From contig NZ_CP067128.1 of assembly GCF_028553725.1 (NCBI RefSeq), positions 13,024 to 77,023 of the forward strand: 64,000 nucleotides of DNA, in the 5' to 3' direction. Below the pieces are notes generated by a model. The model searched no databases. It was not told the DNA's origin and worked only from the letters and a program-made list of their open reading frames with translations. Positions 35,471-44,114 of the stretch are shown piece by piece. Source of the stretch: Paracoccus alcaliphilus (lineage in GTDB: Bacteria > Pseudomonadota > Alphaproteobacteria > Rhodobacterales > Rhodobacteraceae). How positions within the stretch are numbered: the stretch's first letter is position 1; the number at the start of each line of letters is the position of its first letter. The translations under genes and the position numbers were made by a program.

Positions 35471-36679
35471 TTAGTTGATAAGCCCGGCCTCTTTCGCCGA
35501 GGTCAGGTATCTGGCCTCGATATCGGCAAGGGTGGTTTCCGCATCCTTGGCGCCGGTCAGATATGCGGCCAGCCCGCTCCCTATCGCGGAGTGCAGGATA
35601 CCAAGCGCGGTCGAAGCCGGGTAAAGGCGGGCGCCATTCTCGGCCGTCGCGGCGACGCCGGCGGAAAGCGGACCGACCTCATAGCCCTGCACCAACCACA
35701 CCGCGGCGTCGTTGTTGGTCTGCACCATCTCGGTGTCGATGCCTTCCATCGCCACGCGGAAGGCCGCATCGGCCTGCTCGTCCGTCATGTTCTTGGCAAA
35801 GACGATGCCATCCCACCATAGCGAGGTCGCGGGTGCGGCAGATCCCATCGGGGCCGAGGCCATCTTGACCTTGCCGACCACCTGGCTTTCGGCTGGGTCT
35901 TCCATCGCGGCGGCGCGGCTGGCCCAAAGATTGGCCATCGCGATCTTGCCCTGCTGGAACTGCTGCTGAACGTAGGTCGAATCCGAGACGAGGTATTCGG
36001 GATCCATGTAGGCGGTCATCGCCTTCAGGGTCTCAAGCACCTTGACGCCCTCGGGCGTGTTGATGGTTGGCATGTTCGCGTCATCGACGAAATTGCCGCC
36101 CTCGCCCAGATACATGTTCACGAATTCCTGCGCGAGGTTCCAGCCCGTCGCGAAGGTGCCTCCCAGAGGATACTCGACCACGCCGGCAGCCTTGATCTGT
36201 TCAGCGGCGGCCAGGACATCATCGTAGGTTTTGGGTTCTTCGATGCCCAGATCGGCCAAGATGTCCTCGCGGTACATCAGGTGCTGGGCGTTCACCATCA
36301 TCGCGATGGCCATGATCTGCCCGTCCACCGTGATGAGCTGGTTCGGGGTCAGGTTCTGGCCATATTTCTCGACCAAATCGTCCAGCGGACGGATCGTTCC
36401 GGCGTTCAGCAGCGGGATCAACGTTTCGTTGGCCACGCCGCCGATCTGGTACAGCGCCGGATTTGCCGCAAAGGCTTCGGGCTGCTTTTCCTTAAACTCT
36501 TGGTCCAGCGAAGCCGTGAAGTTGCCGCATTCGGCCATGGAGTCCGTCACGGCTTTCCAGGCCTCGAACCCAGCGGACAGCGATTTAACAGGCACGTCGT
36601 TTTCAAAGGCGCAGGCCGCCCAGACCGAGGTCGATGCAAGCGACAGAGCACTTGCGAAGAAAAGGGTCTTCAGCTTCAT
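35471..36679 (-). CDS. Sugar-type (CUT1) ABC transporter substrate-binding protein
   Basis: A 402-residue secreted protein. The signal peptide (MKLKTLFFASALSLASTSVW) is cleaved around AWA-CAF. The mature part has the MalE/UgpB-type fold: INAxPEGVKVLETLKAMTAY-like core, GKIAMANLWASRAAAM, and PATSLWWDGIVFAKNMTDEQ. It binds the unknown substrate in the periplasm. It lies between the ATPase gene and the permeases, in the usual order for this class. Confidence 0.9.
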   Translation of the reverse strand: MKLKTLFFASALSLASTSVWAACAFENDVPVKSLSAGFEAWKAVTDSMAECGNFTASLDQEFKEKQPEAFAANPALYQIGGVANETLIPLLNAGTIRPLDDLVEKYGQNLTPNQLITVDGQIMAIAMMVNAQHLMYREDILADLGIEEPKTYDDVLAAAEQIKAAGVVEYPLGGTFATGWNLAQEFVNMYLGEGGNFVDDANMPTINTPEGVKVLETLKAMTAYMDPEYLVSDSTYVQQQFQQGKIAMANLWASRAAAMEDPAESQVVGKVKMASAPMGSAAPATSLWWDGIVFAKNMTDEQADAAFRVAMEGIDTEMVQTNNDAAVWLVQGYEVGPLSAGVAATAENGARLYPASTALGILHSAIGSGLAAYLTGAKDAETTLADIEARYLTSAKEAGLIN

Positions 36680-36729
36680 CTTGGTCTCCCTGTGATCTTG
36701 TCTGTCGTCTGTTGTTATCCGATGATGCG

Positions 36730-37785
36730 CTATCGGGCCGGAGGGTCGAGCCGTTCGCCGCTTTCGGCGGTAAAGAAGTGGCAGGCCTCAACCGGGATGC
36801 GGATGCCGATGCGGTCGTCAATCTCGGCGCGATAGGTCTTGTCGGCCTTGACGCTGATCAGCGCCCCGCCGACGCGTACCGATATCATCGTCGCATCGCC
36901 CAAGAGTTCGATCGTATAGATCGGCGCCTCGATCTGGCCGTGATCCTGAAGCATTGCATCCTCGGCCCGGAAGCCCAGGGTGACTGGGCCGTCCGTCAGC
37001 GTCACGCCCTCGACCCGGGTGTGCTGCGCGGTGAACACGCCGCTCTCGACGCGCCCGTCGATCAGGTTCATGGCCGGTGAGCCAATGAAGCTGGCAACGA
37101 AGGTATTGGCGGGGCGGTCATAAATTTCCATGGGGCTGCCGACCTGCTGGACGACGCCCTTCTTCATCACCACCACGCGGTCGGCCAAGGTCATCGCCTC
37201 GATCTGGTCATGGGTGACGTAGATGGTCGTGACGGCCAGTTCGTGGCTGAGGTTCTTGATCTGCGCCCGCGTGGAGACCCGCAGTTTCGCATCGAGGTTC
37301 GACAGCGGCTCGTCCATCAGGAACACGTTCGGCTCGCGGACGATGGCACGGGCAAGGGCGACGCGCTGACGCTGACCACCTGACAGTTCGGCGGGCTTGC
37401 GATGCAGGAAATCGTCCAGTTCAACCATCGAGGCCGCGCGGCGCACTTTTTCGTCGTGCGACGCCGCGTCGATGCCCCGCACCTTCAGCGGAAAGCGGAT
37501 GTTCTCGTAAACATTCATGTTCGGGTAAAGCGCATAGCTCTGGAACACCATCGCCACGTCGCGATCCTTGGGCTCCAGATCATTAACGACATTGCCGTCG
37601 ACCAGGATCTCGCCCTCGGTGACATCCTCTAACCCGGCGATCATGCGCATCGTGGTAGTCTTACCACAGCCCGAGGGCCCAAGCAGCACGAGGAACTCAC
37701 GGTCGGCAATGGTCAGGTCGAAATTGTGGACACCCACAAACGCGCCCCAACGCTTTCCGACATTCCGCAGCTGGATTTCAGCCAT
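36730..37785 (-). CDS. UgpC/MalK-type ABC transporter ATPase
   Basis: The start at 37785 (MAEIQLRNVGKRWG) follows the ribosome site GAAGGAGGG, giving 351 residues. Walker A is GPSGCGKTT (36-44), the signature LSGGQRQRVALARA (134-147), Walker B VFLMDEPLSNLD, and the C-terminal TOBE-type regulatory domain is present (GFRAEDAML and ISVRVGGALISV). It is the first gene of the leftward operon and powers the sugar-type importer. Such ATPases sometimes serve several transporters. Confidence 0.93.
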   Translation of the reverse strand: MAEIQLRNVGKRWGAFVGVHNFDLTIADREFLVLLGPSGCGKTTTMRMIAGLEDVTEGEILVDGNVVNDLEPKDRDVAMVFQSYALYPNMNVYENIRFPLKVRGIDAASHDEKVRRAASMVELDDFLHRKPAELSGGQRQRVALARAIVREPNVFLMDEPLSNLDAKLRVSTRAQIKNLSHELAVTTIYVTHDQIEAMTLADRVVVMKKGVVQQVGSPMEIYDRPANTFVASFIGSPAMNLIDGRVESGVFTAQHTRVEGVTLTDGPVTLGFRAEDAMLQDHGQIEAPIYTIELLGDATMISVRVGGALISVKADKTYRAEIDDRIGIRIPVEACHFFTAESGERLDPPAR

Positions 37786-37806
37786 TGCGCCCTCCTTCGG
37801 GAATCG

Positions 37807-37826
37807 TTTTGCATACGCTTGCAAAA
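37807..37826. promoter_or_regulatory. LacI-type operator 1
   Basis: TTTTGCATACGCTTGCAAAA is a near-perfect palindrome (arms TTTTGCA / TGCAAAA) with CG close to the centre, the pattern bound by LacI/GalR repressors. It lies immediately downstream of the putative -10 box of the transporter operon, where a bound repressor would block transcription start. The LacI gene at 28310-29359 is the natural partner. Confidence 0.72.
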
Positions 37827-37827
37827 A

Positions 37828-37857
37828 ACCATAGCGAATCAGACAAGGCTGTGACAA
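37828..37857 (-). promoter_or_regulatory. Putative sigma-70 promoter of the transporter operon
   Basis: Reading leftwards, TTGTCA (37857-37852) and TATGGT (37833-37828) are separated by 18 bp and lie 43-72 bases upstream of the ATPase start. They sit between the two LacI-type operators. The boxes match the consensus in 4 or 5 of 6 positions each, so this is a fair but unproven promoter. Confidence 0.45.
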
Positions 37858-37862
37858 GATAT

Positions 37863-37878
37863 TTTTGCATACGCATTC
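37863..37878. promoter_or_regulatory. LacI-type operator 2
   Basis: TTTTGCATACGCATTC repeats the first 12 bases of operator 1 exactly but has a weaker right arm. The operator centres are about 55 bp apart, roughly five helical turns, so one repressor tetramer or two dimers could bind on the same face and control both divergent genes. Confidence 0.6.
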
Positions 37879-37948
37879 ATTTTGTTTAGAATTGTGCCAG
37901 ATACAGCCGGATCTGATGCGGATCAAACCTTTGACAGAGAAAGATGAA

Positions 37949-38962
37949 ATGACGGATCGCCTAAAGACCAAGCAGCTCGTGCGGGACTTCTATCATGCCT
38001 TGGACACCGCCCTGCCCGACCAGATGCGCGATGTGATGCGACGTTATTGCGCTCCGGATCTTTTGTGGCGCGGCTTTCATCCGTTCAATGAAATCATTGG
38101 CGCCGCCGAGGTCGCGACTCGGTTCTGGGTGCCCCTGCGTCACGGTCTCAGCCGTCTGCAGCGCCGAATGGATGTCTTTATGGCCGGCCGCAACAGCCTG
38201 ACCGATGAGCCGCAGGACTGGGTCTGCTCGATGGGGCACCTGATGGGCCTCTTCGACCGAGCGTGGCTGGGTATCCCCCCGACCGGGCGCATGGCGTTCC
38301 TGCGCTATTGCGCGTTCCACCGCATTCAAGACGGGCGGATCATCGAAACCGCCATGTATTTCGACATCCCGCACCTGATGATGCAGGCGGGACTGAACCC
38401 CTTTCCGCCACAGACCGGGGCGCATCTGGTCCAGCCCGGCCCGATGACCCATGACGGCCTGATGTTCGACGACCGGCCCGACGACGAAGGCAAGGCGACT
38501 CTGGCTGCGATCGAGGCGATGATCTCGGATCTTGGCCAATGGAACAGCGGCCTGTCGTTGGAAGATGAGCTTGCCCGCACCTGGCAGGACGACATGATCT
38601 GGTGGGGGCCCGCCGGGATCGGCGCGACCTACACGATCGAGCGTTACGCCAGGCAACATTCCGGCCCCTTCCGCGCCGGCTTCGCCGATCGCAGCAAGAC
38701 CAAGCATATCTGCCGCATGGCCGAGGGGAGCTTTGGCGGCTTCTTCGGATGGCCCAATTTCGTCGCGACCCCGACCGGTGGCTTCATGGGCATGCCCGCG
38801 ACGGGCAAACCGGGCGAGTTCCGCGTCATTGATATCTACCGTCGGGACGGCGATAGGTTGGCCGAGAACTGGATTTTCATCGACCTGCTTCACTTCTGGA
38901 AACAGCAGGGCCTCGATGTCTTGAAGCGTAGTGAGCAGCTGAATGTGCTCGGGAACAGATGA
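37949..38962 (+). CDS. SnoaL/NTF2-like protein, two-domain, divergent from the transporter operon
   Basis: I choose the ATG at 37949 (MTDRLKTKQLVRDF), with AGAGAAAG upstream; an earlier start at 37916 is possible. The 337-residue protein has two SnoaL-type domains: LWRGFHPFNEIIGAAEVATR and PPTGRMAFLRYCAFHRIQDG in the first, DDMIWWGPAGIGATYTIERY and FRVIDIYRRDGDRLAENWIF in the second. It resembles the proteins at 30126 and 27334 and is the only cluster gene on the plus strand. Operator 2 lies about 70 bp upstream, so it is probably under the same LacI control. Confidence 0.82.
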   Translation: MTDRLKTKQLVRDFYHALDTALPDQMRDVMRRYCAPDLLWRGFHPFNEIIGAAEVATRFWVPLRHGLSRLQRRMDVFMAGRNSLTDEPQDWVCSMGHLMGLFDRAWLGIPPTGRMAFLRYCAFHRIQDGRIIETAMYFDIPHLMMQAGLNPFPPQTGAHLVQPGPMTHDGLMFDDRPDDEGKATLAAIEAMISDLGQWNSGLSLEDELARTWQDDMIWWGPAGIGATYTIERYARQHSGPFRAGFADRSKTKHICRMAEGSFGGFFGWPNFVATPTGGFMGMPATGKPGEFRVIDIYRRDGDRLAENWIFIDLLHFWKQQGLDVLKRSEQLNVLGNR

Positions 38963-39374
38963 ACCCTTCACTTCAATCTACCTCAGCGAAGTCCTTATCC
39001 TCAATGAGGCACTTCTCGCCGCTTGCCACACAGATTGCAAAACGCGCTGACGTCGAAGGAACTGTGTCAAGGAACTAAGGCTCGGCCCACATACGCATTA
39101 CAACAAGCGTTTTTCGCCAGATTGACTCAAGTCCCTTGCTGAGCCAGCGCTCCAATCTATCGCGAGGCGAGCCACCAGCGCGCAGTCCTGCCGCATCATA
39201 GCGTGCATGATGCCCGCGAATTTCATCGCGCCCGTCAGGAGGAATGCTGGGCTTGGGGGCGATCGCAATCGCCCCCAGGAACTGACGGCCAGTAATCCCG
39301 CCTGGGTCACAGCGACGGAATGAATGAGGGCGGCCAACGGCCGCCCTGAACACCCCCAGAGGAAGGAATTGTCC
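38963..39374. other. 412-bp gap between catabolic cluster and plasmid transfer genes
   Basis: No gene is convincing here. The stretch contains two G+C-rich hairpins downstream of the relaxase gene: GGGGGCGAT/ATCGCCCCC (39255-39276) and GGGCGGCC/GGCCGCCC (39328-39346). Neither is followed by a T run. This is the border between the metabolic cargo and the backbone. Confidence 0.5.
39328..39346 (-). terminator. Strong hairpin downstream of the relaxase gene
   Basis: GGGCGGCC-AAC-GGCCGCCC forms an 8-bp all-G/C stem with a 3-base loop, about 30 bp after the relaxase stop on the minus strand. A T tract is missing, so it may protect a message end or act as a factor-assisted terminator, not as a classical intrinsic one. 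Confidence 0.35.
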
Positions 39375-41226
39375 TTACAGCTCGTGGCCGTCATCGCGGT
39401 CCCGCTCATGCGATTTATCCACTTCTTCGCGCAGCAGCTCCTTGGCCTGCTCGGCCTCGCGCAAGGACATGCCGACACTTTCGTGCTTCTCGGCCGCGGC
39501 GACGATGCCAAGCGCGACCTGCCGGCGCTCGGCCGGATCCGGGAAATCCACAGCCAGCGCGCGATCGTCGCCGGCCGCGATCCGCTCGACCACATCCTCG
39601 CCATAGCGTTCCTTCAATGCCGTCGCGAAGCGTTCGGCATCGTCCTCCCGCTCGAATTCCACGCTGCCGTTGGCCTCAAGCGAATTTGCCATCGCCCCAA
39701 GGGTCCGCTGCAGGCGGTCGTTGACCACCCCATGTTCGCTTTCCAGAACCCGATTGAGCGACGCGGCCGCCTTCTCATAGAAGTTGTCGACCAGATCTGC
39801 TGCCTTGTAGCGGTCGGCCTGGTTGTCCAGATCGAGGTTGCCATGCTTGGCGACGGCCTGCAGATCGTCAACGACCCATTGCCGCTCCTGCCAAGCGTTG
39901 TCGGCCGGCTGCGCCAGGCGGCTGGCGATCGCATCACGGTCGAACCCGATCTGTTCCGCACGGGCCAGCACATCATTCCTGATTTCGGTCGCGGCGTCGG
40001 TGCCGATGGTTTTTTCGGCGCCGTCCCGGCTCGCCCGGTCATCGGTCTGCTGCGTGCGATAGATCTCGCTGACCGGCCGGCGCTTGGCCAGCTCGGCGCC
40101 TTCGGCATCGCCCAGGTCACGCAACACCAGACTGGTGACATTCGCGAGGTCCTTCCGCAGCTCGGCCTGCTCGGCCGGGTTGCGGGTTCCGATCTCGGTC
40201 TCCACGTCCTCAAGCCATTTCGGGAAGGCCTTTGCCAGATCGGCACGGGTTTGGACGTTATCAATGTCCATCTTCAACTCCATTTTTGCGGGGGTAATGA
40301 CGCCACCGCGTTCCAGAATTTCGGCGGCTCGGTCGAGATTGGCGGAAATATCGTCCAGGCTTGCGGCGCTGGCGAAGCTGGCCAGGGCGCGCAGGGCCAC
40401 CTTGCCCTGGCCGATATACGAGAGTGCATTGCGAAGCGCCCTGCCCTGCAGCGGCTTTTCGTGAACAGGCCTGTCTTCACGACGCGCGGCCTCGATCTCC
40501 GCCCTGCTTGGTCCATAGGTGAGAACACCGCGATCCAGGCGAGATGAGGAATCAAGCGTTACGCCCATATCGGCGGCGATCGCGACCAGGCGCTCCTTCA
40601 TGTCGTGCAGGTTGTGGACATGATCCTGGGCCATGTAGAACCATTCGCCCTGCTCAAGCCCACGATTATTGACCACGATATGCACATGCGGATTGGCGCG
40701 GTCGGTGTGCAGCGCGGCGACATAAGCCCATTCATCGGTGCCCGGAACGCCTGTATGTCCGGTCTGGAAGGTTTCGACCGCCCAGATCTCCGCGATCTTC
40801 CGTGCTTTCTCCGCTTTCAGATCGGCCGGGAAACTGACCAGCAGATGCGTTGTCTGCCCGTTCTTGGTGTCCCTGCCCCACCCGTCTGACCAGGCATCAA
40901 TGATGTTCTGACGCTCCTCGGCCGTGAGCGTGCGCCCCTCGGCATCATGCTCCACCATGTTGCCAAACAGTCCGGTTGATTTCCCGAACAGGTAGTTGAA
41001 CTGGTTTGCGAGCTGCTTCGGTGTATGTGTCCCGCCTCGATAGATCTTCTTCAGGACCACCGAATTGCTTCCCTGAGACACGCGCCAGAGGTTGTTCGCC
41101 CGCGCCGAGAACGCCGGTGAACCGTAACGCGAGGGTTTTCGGAGCGTGCCGTCCGCGAAAGCGTAGCCACTGCCACGATGGTGCTTGAGCAGGTTGATGT
41201 CTGACAGGACGGAGGACGCAACCTTA
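39375..41226 (-). pseudogene. Relaxase/mobilisation nuclease (VirD2/MobP-like), N-terminus cut by an IS
   Basis: From the IS edge the frame runs KVASSVLSDINLLKHHRGSG to the stop at 39375, 617 residues. The metal-binding histidine triad of relaxases is visible as ALHTDRANPHVHIVVNNRG (HxD...NPHxH). A long helical C-terminal region with EIRNDVLARAEQIGF and other repeats follows. The IS at 41227 replaced the original start, so the catalytic tyrosine region may be missing. An ATG inside the IS could still start a chimeric protein beginning MGPDPKVASS. It should have nicked oriT of the large replicon. Confidence 0.8.
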
Positions 41227-42058
41227 GGGTCAGGACCCATTGATTTCTGCGAGGCGGCGTGATTCACGGTTCGAAAAACGAGCGGTGAACATGTCTGATC
41301 TCTTCTGGTTGACCGACGCCCAGATGGCGCGTCTTGAGCCCTATTTTCCGAAGTCCCACGGCAAACCCCGCGTCGATGATCGGCGTGTCTTGAGCGGGAT
41401 TATCTTCATCAATCGCAATGGGTTGCGTTGGCGCGATGCGCCTGCGGAATACGGCCCCCACAAGACGCTCTACAACCGATGGAAGCGGTGGAGCGACAAG
41501 GGCATCTTTGCGCAGATGATGGCTGGCCTGGCAGCCGATCACGGCGAGGAAAAGACGGTCATGATCGACGCGACTTATCTCAAAGCCCACCGAACCGCGA
41601 CCAGCATGGCCGCGAAAAAGGGGGGCGTGGACGCCTGATTGGCCGAACGAAGGGCGGCATGAACACCAAGCTGCACGCCGTCTGTGACAGTCAGGGACGC
41701 CCACTCAATCTTTTCGTCACCGCCGGGCAGGTCAGCGACTACATCGGCGCACGGGCTTTGCTGGGTAGCTTGCCAAACGTGGAATGGCTGCTCGGGGACC
41801 GGGGCTATGACGCCGACTGGTTCAGAGACGCGTTGAAAGACAAAGGGATACGCGCCTGCATCCCCGGCCGAAAGCAGCGCAAGACGCCCGTGAAATACGA
41901 CAAGCGACGCTACAAACGGCGCAATCGCATCGAGATCATGTTCGGCAGGCTCAAGGATTGGCGACGTGTGGCGACCCGATACGACAGATGCCCAAAGGTC
42001 TTCCTCTCCGCCATCGCACTCGCGGCGCTCGTCATTTATTGGCTATGAGTCCTGAGCC
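41227..42058 (+). mobile_element. IS5-family (IS427-group) element, copy 2, complete, 832 bp
   Basis: The ends are GGGTCAGGACCCAT and the complement of GGCTCAGGACTCAT, with TA on each side (41225-41226 and 42059-42060), the target used by the IS427 group. The sequence appears identical to copy 3 at 60565-61396. Its left flank is a relaxase gene and its right flank is the C-terminal part of a restriction enzyme, two unrelated genes. This copy is thus a recombination junction, not a simple insertion. Confidence 0.96.
41291..42048 (+). CDS. IS427-group transposase, produced by a -1 frameshift
   Basis: The first frame starts at MSDLFWLTDAQMARL (41291) and stops at 41638. The second frame runs on to 42048. 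In the first frame the heptamer G-GGG-GGC (41620-41626), preceded by five A, is a good -1 slippery site. Slipping there gives a 252-residue DDE transposase. Catalytic residues are D in MIDATYLKAH, D in LLGDRGYDADW and E in YKRRNRIEIMFGRLK. The short first-frame product alone would lack two of the three acids and could act as an inhibitor. Confidence 0.88.
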
Positions 42059-42060
42059 TA

Positions 42061-42873
42061 GCACGTTGGCATATCCAGCCTGAAGGTTGGTGGATAATCT
42101 ACATTCCAAAGGGCATGATTGATATTGGCGACTATCCAGCCATCCGAGATTGGCTGCTTCCCTTCCGCGAAGCGTTAGAAGCTCGCGCCACAAAACAAGC
42201 ATGGTTTGAGCTTCAACAAGATCAGCTAGGCTATGTTGCGGGGTTCGAAGAAGAAGGAATATGTTTTCCAGATATGTCTCAAGGGCCAAAGTTTTCGATG
42301 GCTCCTGCCGGTTATCTGTATGAAACGACTACCTTCAAGATCAATGCCGACTTCACGCTTCTTGCCCTTCTGAATAGTAGGCTTTTCTGGTTTTGCCTAA
42401 GAGGGGAAGCCAATGCCCTACGGGGCGGAGAATGGCGCCTTCGCCTAAAGCGGCAATATATCGAACCACTGCCTATTCCTCAGTCCAATGACAATTCGCG
42501 GGCAGAATTAGCTCAGGGGGCGAAGAAAATCAGCGGGCTAGCGAAGGAACGCCTAGCCCTGCAAACCGCCCTCACGCGCCGCATCCCCGACCTCTGCCCG
42601 CCAGGACGCGAGCCCAAGCTGACCAACAAGCTCAAGGAATGGTGGACCCTGCCCGACTTCGCCGCCTTCCGCGCCGAGGTGAAGAAGGTGTTCAAGGCCA
42701 ACATCCCGCTGGCCGATCGCTCCGACTGGGAAGACTGGATCAACCGCGACCGCGCCGAGATCGCCCGCCTGACCGCCGAAATCGCCCAGGCCGAAGCCCA
42801 GATCGACAGCATCGTCTATGATCTATTCGACCTGACTGAAGACGAAATCGCGCTGCTGGAAAGCGCTGTGTGA
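42061..42873 (+). pseudogene. C-terminal part of the type IIG restriction-modification enzyme
   Basis: The frame is open from the IS border (LARWHIQPEGWWIIYIPKGM, with L contributed by the junction) for 270 residues to TGA at 42871-42873. It contains the target-recognition region of Eco57I-like enzymes (GYLYETTTFKINADFTLLAL, LRLKRQYIEPLPIPQ) and a C-terminal coiled coil with YDLFDLTEDEIALLE. The missing N-terminal 794 residues are at 58183-60564. Joining both across the TA restores one 1064-residue enzyme. Here it has no start and is probably silent. Confidence 0.88.
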
Positions 42874-42877
42874 CCAA

Positions 42878-43636
42878 ATGGCTGGTTGGATAGACTTCTC
42901 CGCACTCACAGGCACTCAAGCGGTCGCCATCTGGGGGGCGGTCACAGGCACAATCGGCACGATCACGGGTATTCTTGGGCTCTGGTTGCGATTTCGACAC
43001 CAAAAACGCGACCAAGCACGGTTAAAATGTGAGGCCGTTTTTGACTTTGAGGTTTCGAACGGCGTCCCTCGCCCAAAATACAAGATTGTTGTAAGATGCG
43101 TTGGTCGAAGGCCTGTTACACTCGATGCTATCGAGTATTCCTATAACCCTCCTGATCTGAAGAACCGCTTGTTTCGTCGTCGTCTCTGGCGAGACGGCAA
43201 ATTTCGGAACGCAGACGATTTAAGCCGCCTGAAACCAGTGAGCCTGTCAGAGGGCGAAAAGAAGGAATTCTCCATAGAAGAAAGGCGAGTAGCGCATCTG
43301 GATAAGGTTGCGAAGGTTTGCGTGCTCGACCAAACCGGCAGACGTTGGCAGGTGCCATGGCCAAGTTCGAAGCAGCTTGCACACCAAACACGGCATGGCG
43401 AGCTCGACCGGATCGAAGAGGAAAGCTCGCACCGAACCTGCAAGGTCGTTGGGTATTATCTAAAGGACAATTTTTATATTCTCGCACATTGGAACAAGGA
43501 ACCGTCGAACAAGAGTTCATTTACTGGCCGGACCTTTCGCTTCGACCGAAAAGACGCCTATGCGCGGAAGTTGGAAGACATCCGATCTGATCTTCTCCCA
43601 AAGCTGATGGCGGGAAAAATTGAAGAAATCACCTGA
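42878..43636 (+). CDS. Unrecognised protein with an N-terminal membrane segment
   Basis: A 252-residue protein whose ATG lies 4 bp after the restriction-enzyme stop, so it belongs to that operon. Residues 10-35 form a glycine-rich membrane helix (VAIWGAVTGTIGTITGILGL). The remainder is soluble and basic, with ARLKCEAVFDFEVSNGVPRP and, later, EKKEFSIEERRVAHLDK. I recognise no domain. It may be an accessory or membrane-linked partner of the restriction system, now separated from its promoter by the plasmid fusion. Confidence 0.65.
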   Translation: MAGWIDFSALTGTQAVAIWGAVTGTIGTITGILGLWLRFRHQKRDQARLKCEAVFDFEVSNGVPRPKYKIVVRCVGRRPVTLDAIEYSYNPPDLKNRLFRRRLWRDGKFRNADDLSRLKPVSLSEGEKKEFSIEERRVAHLDKVAKVCVLDQTGRRWQVPWPSSKQLAHQTRHGELDRIEEESSHRTCKVVGYYLKDNFYILAHWNKEPSNKSSFTGRTFRFDRKDAYARKLEDIRSDLLPKLMAGKIEEIT

Positions 43637-44114
43637 GCCTCCTTCGCGCTTCACTCAACTTCTCTCGTCCTGCGGGCATGACATGCCCGTCCGCGCGAAG
43701 CGCCGGGCCTGTCGGCGGGTGGCCTTCAGGTTGCCCGCCGACAGGTCTTCCCCCCTTTCCGCCAATGGGCGGGCCTTCCTGTTCTGATCTTTGGAATGCC
43801 CATGCATTCCGAAGGGCAGAGCAGGTAAGGGCAAAGCCCGTCCTGCGGCCTGGTGGGGCCGTGACAACCGGGTGGAGGGCGTGAATTTGGGAGGGAACCG
43901 CGCGCCTGCGCGTGGGAGGAACCGGAATTCTCGACCGGAACCGACGCCAAAGGCGGCGCTTGCCGGTTTTCTCGGACCTGCCGGGATGGCAGGCGGATTA
44001 ACAGAATTTGGAAACTGCCAGGGTTGGGGTGAGCGGGCGTCAGCTCGTCGATCCCCTGCCCTGACTATCGCTCAAAGCGAGACCGGCACACTGCCGGGTT
44101 CACAAATGTCAGGT
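43637..44114. other. 478-bp palindrome-rich intergenic region
   Basis: No gene is supportable; the open frames here are by-products of high G+C. Several perfect inverted repeats are packed together: CGGGCATG-A-CATGCCCG (43673-43689), a 12-bp stem at 43708-43745, and GGAATGC/GCATTCC near 43794-43811. Such clusters are found in single-strand origins, transfer origins and untranslated structured RNAs. Confidence 0.5.
43673..43745. repeat. Two adjacent perfect inverted repeats
   Basis: CGGGCATG and CATGCCCG are separated by one base (43673-43689). Nineteen bases later CCTGTCGGCGGG (43708-43719) pairs with CCCGCCGACAGG (43734-43745) over a 14-base loop. Both stems are perfect. They could mark a single-strand replication origin or a structured RNA; no T run suggests a simple terminator. 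Confidence 0.7.
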
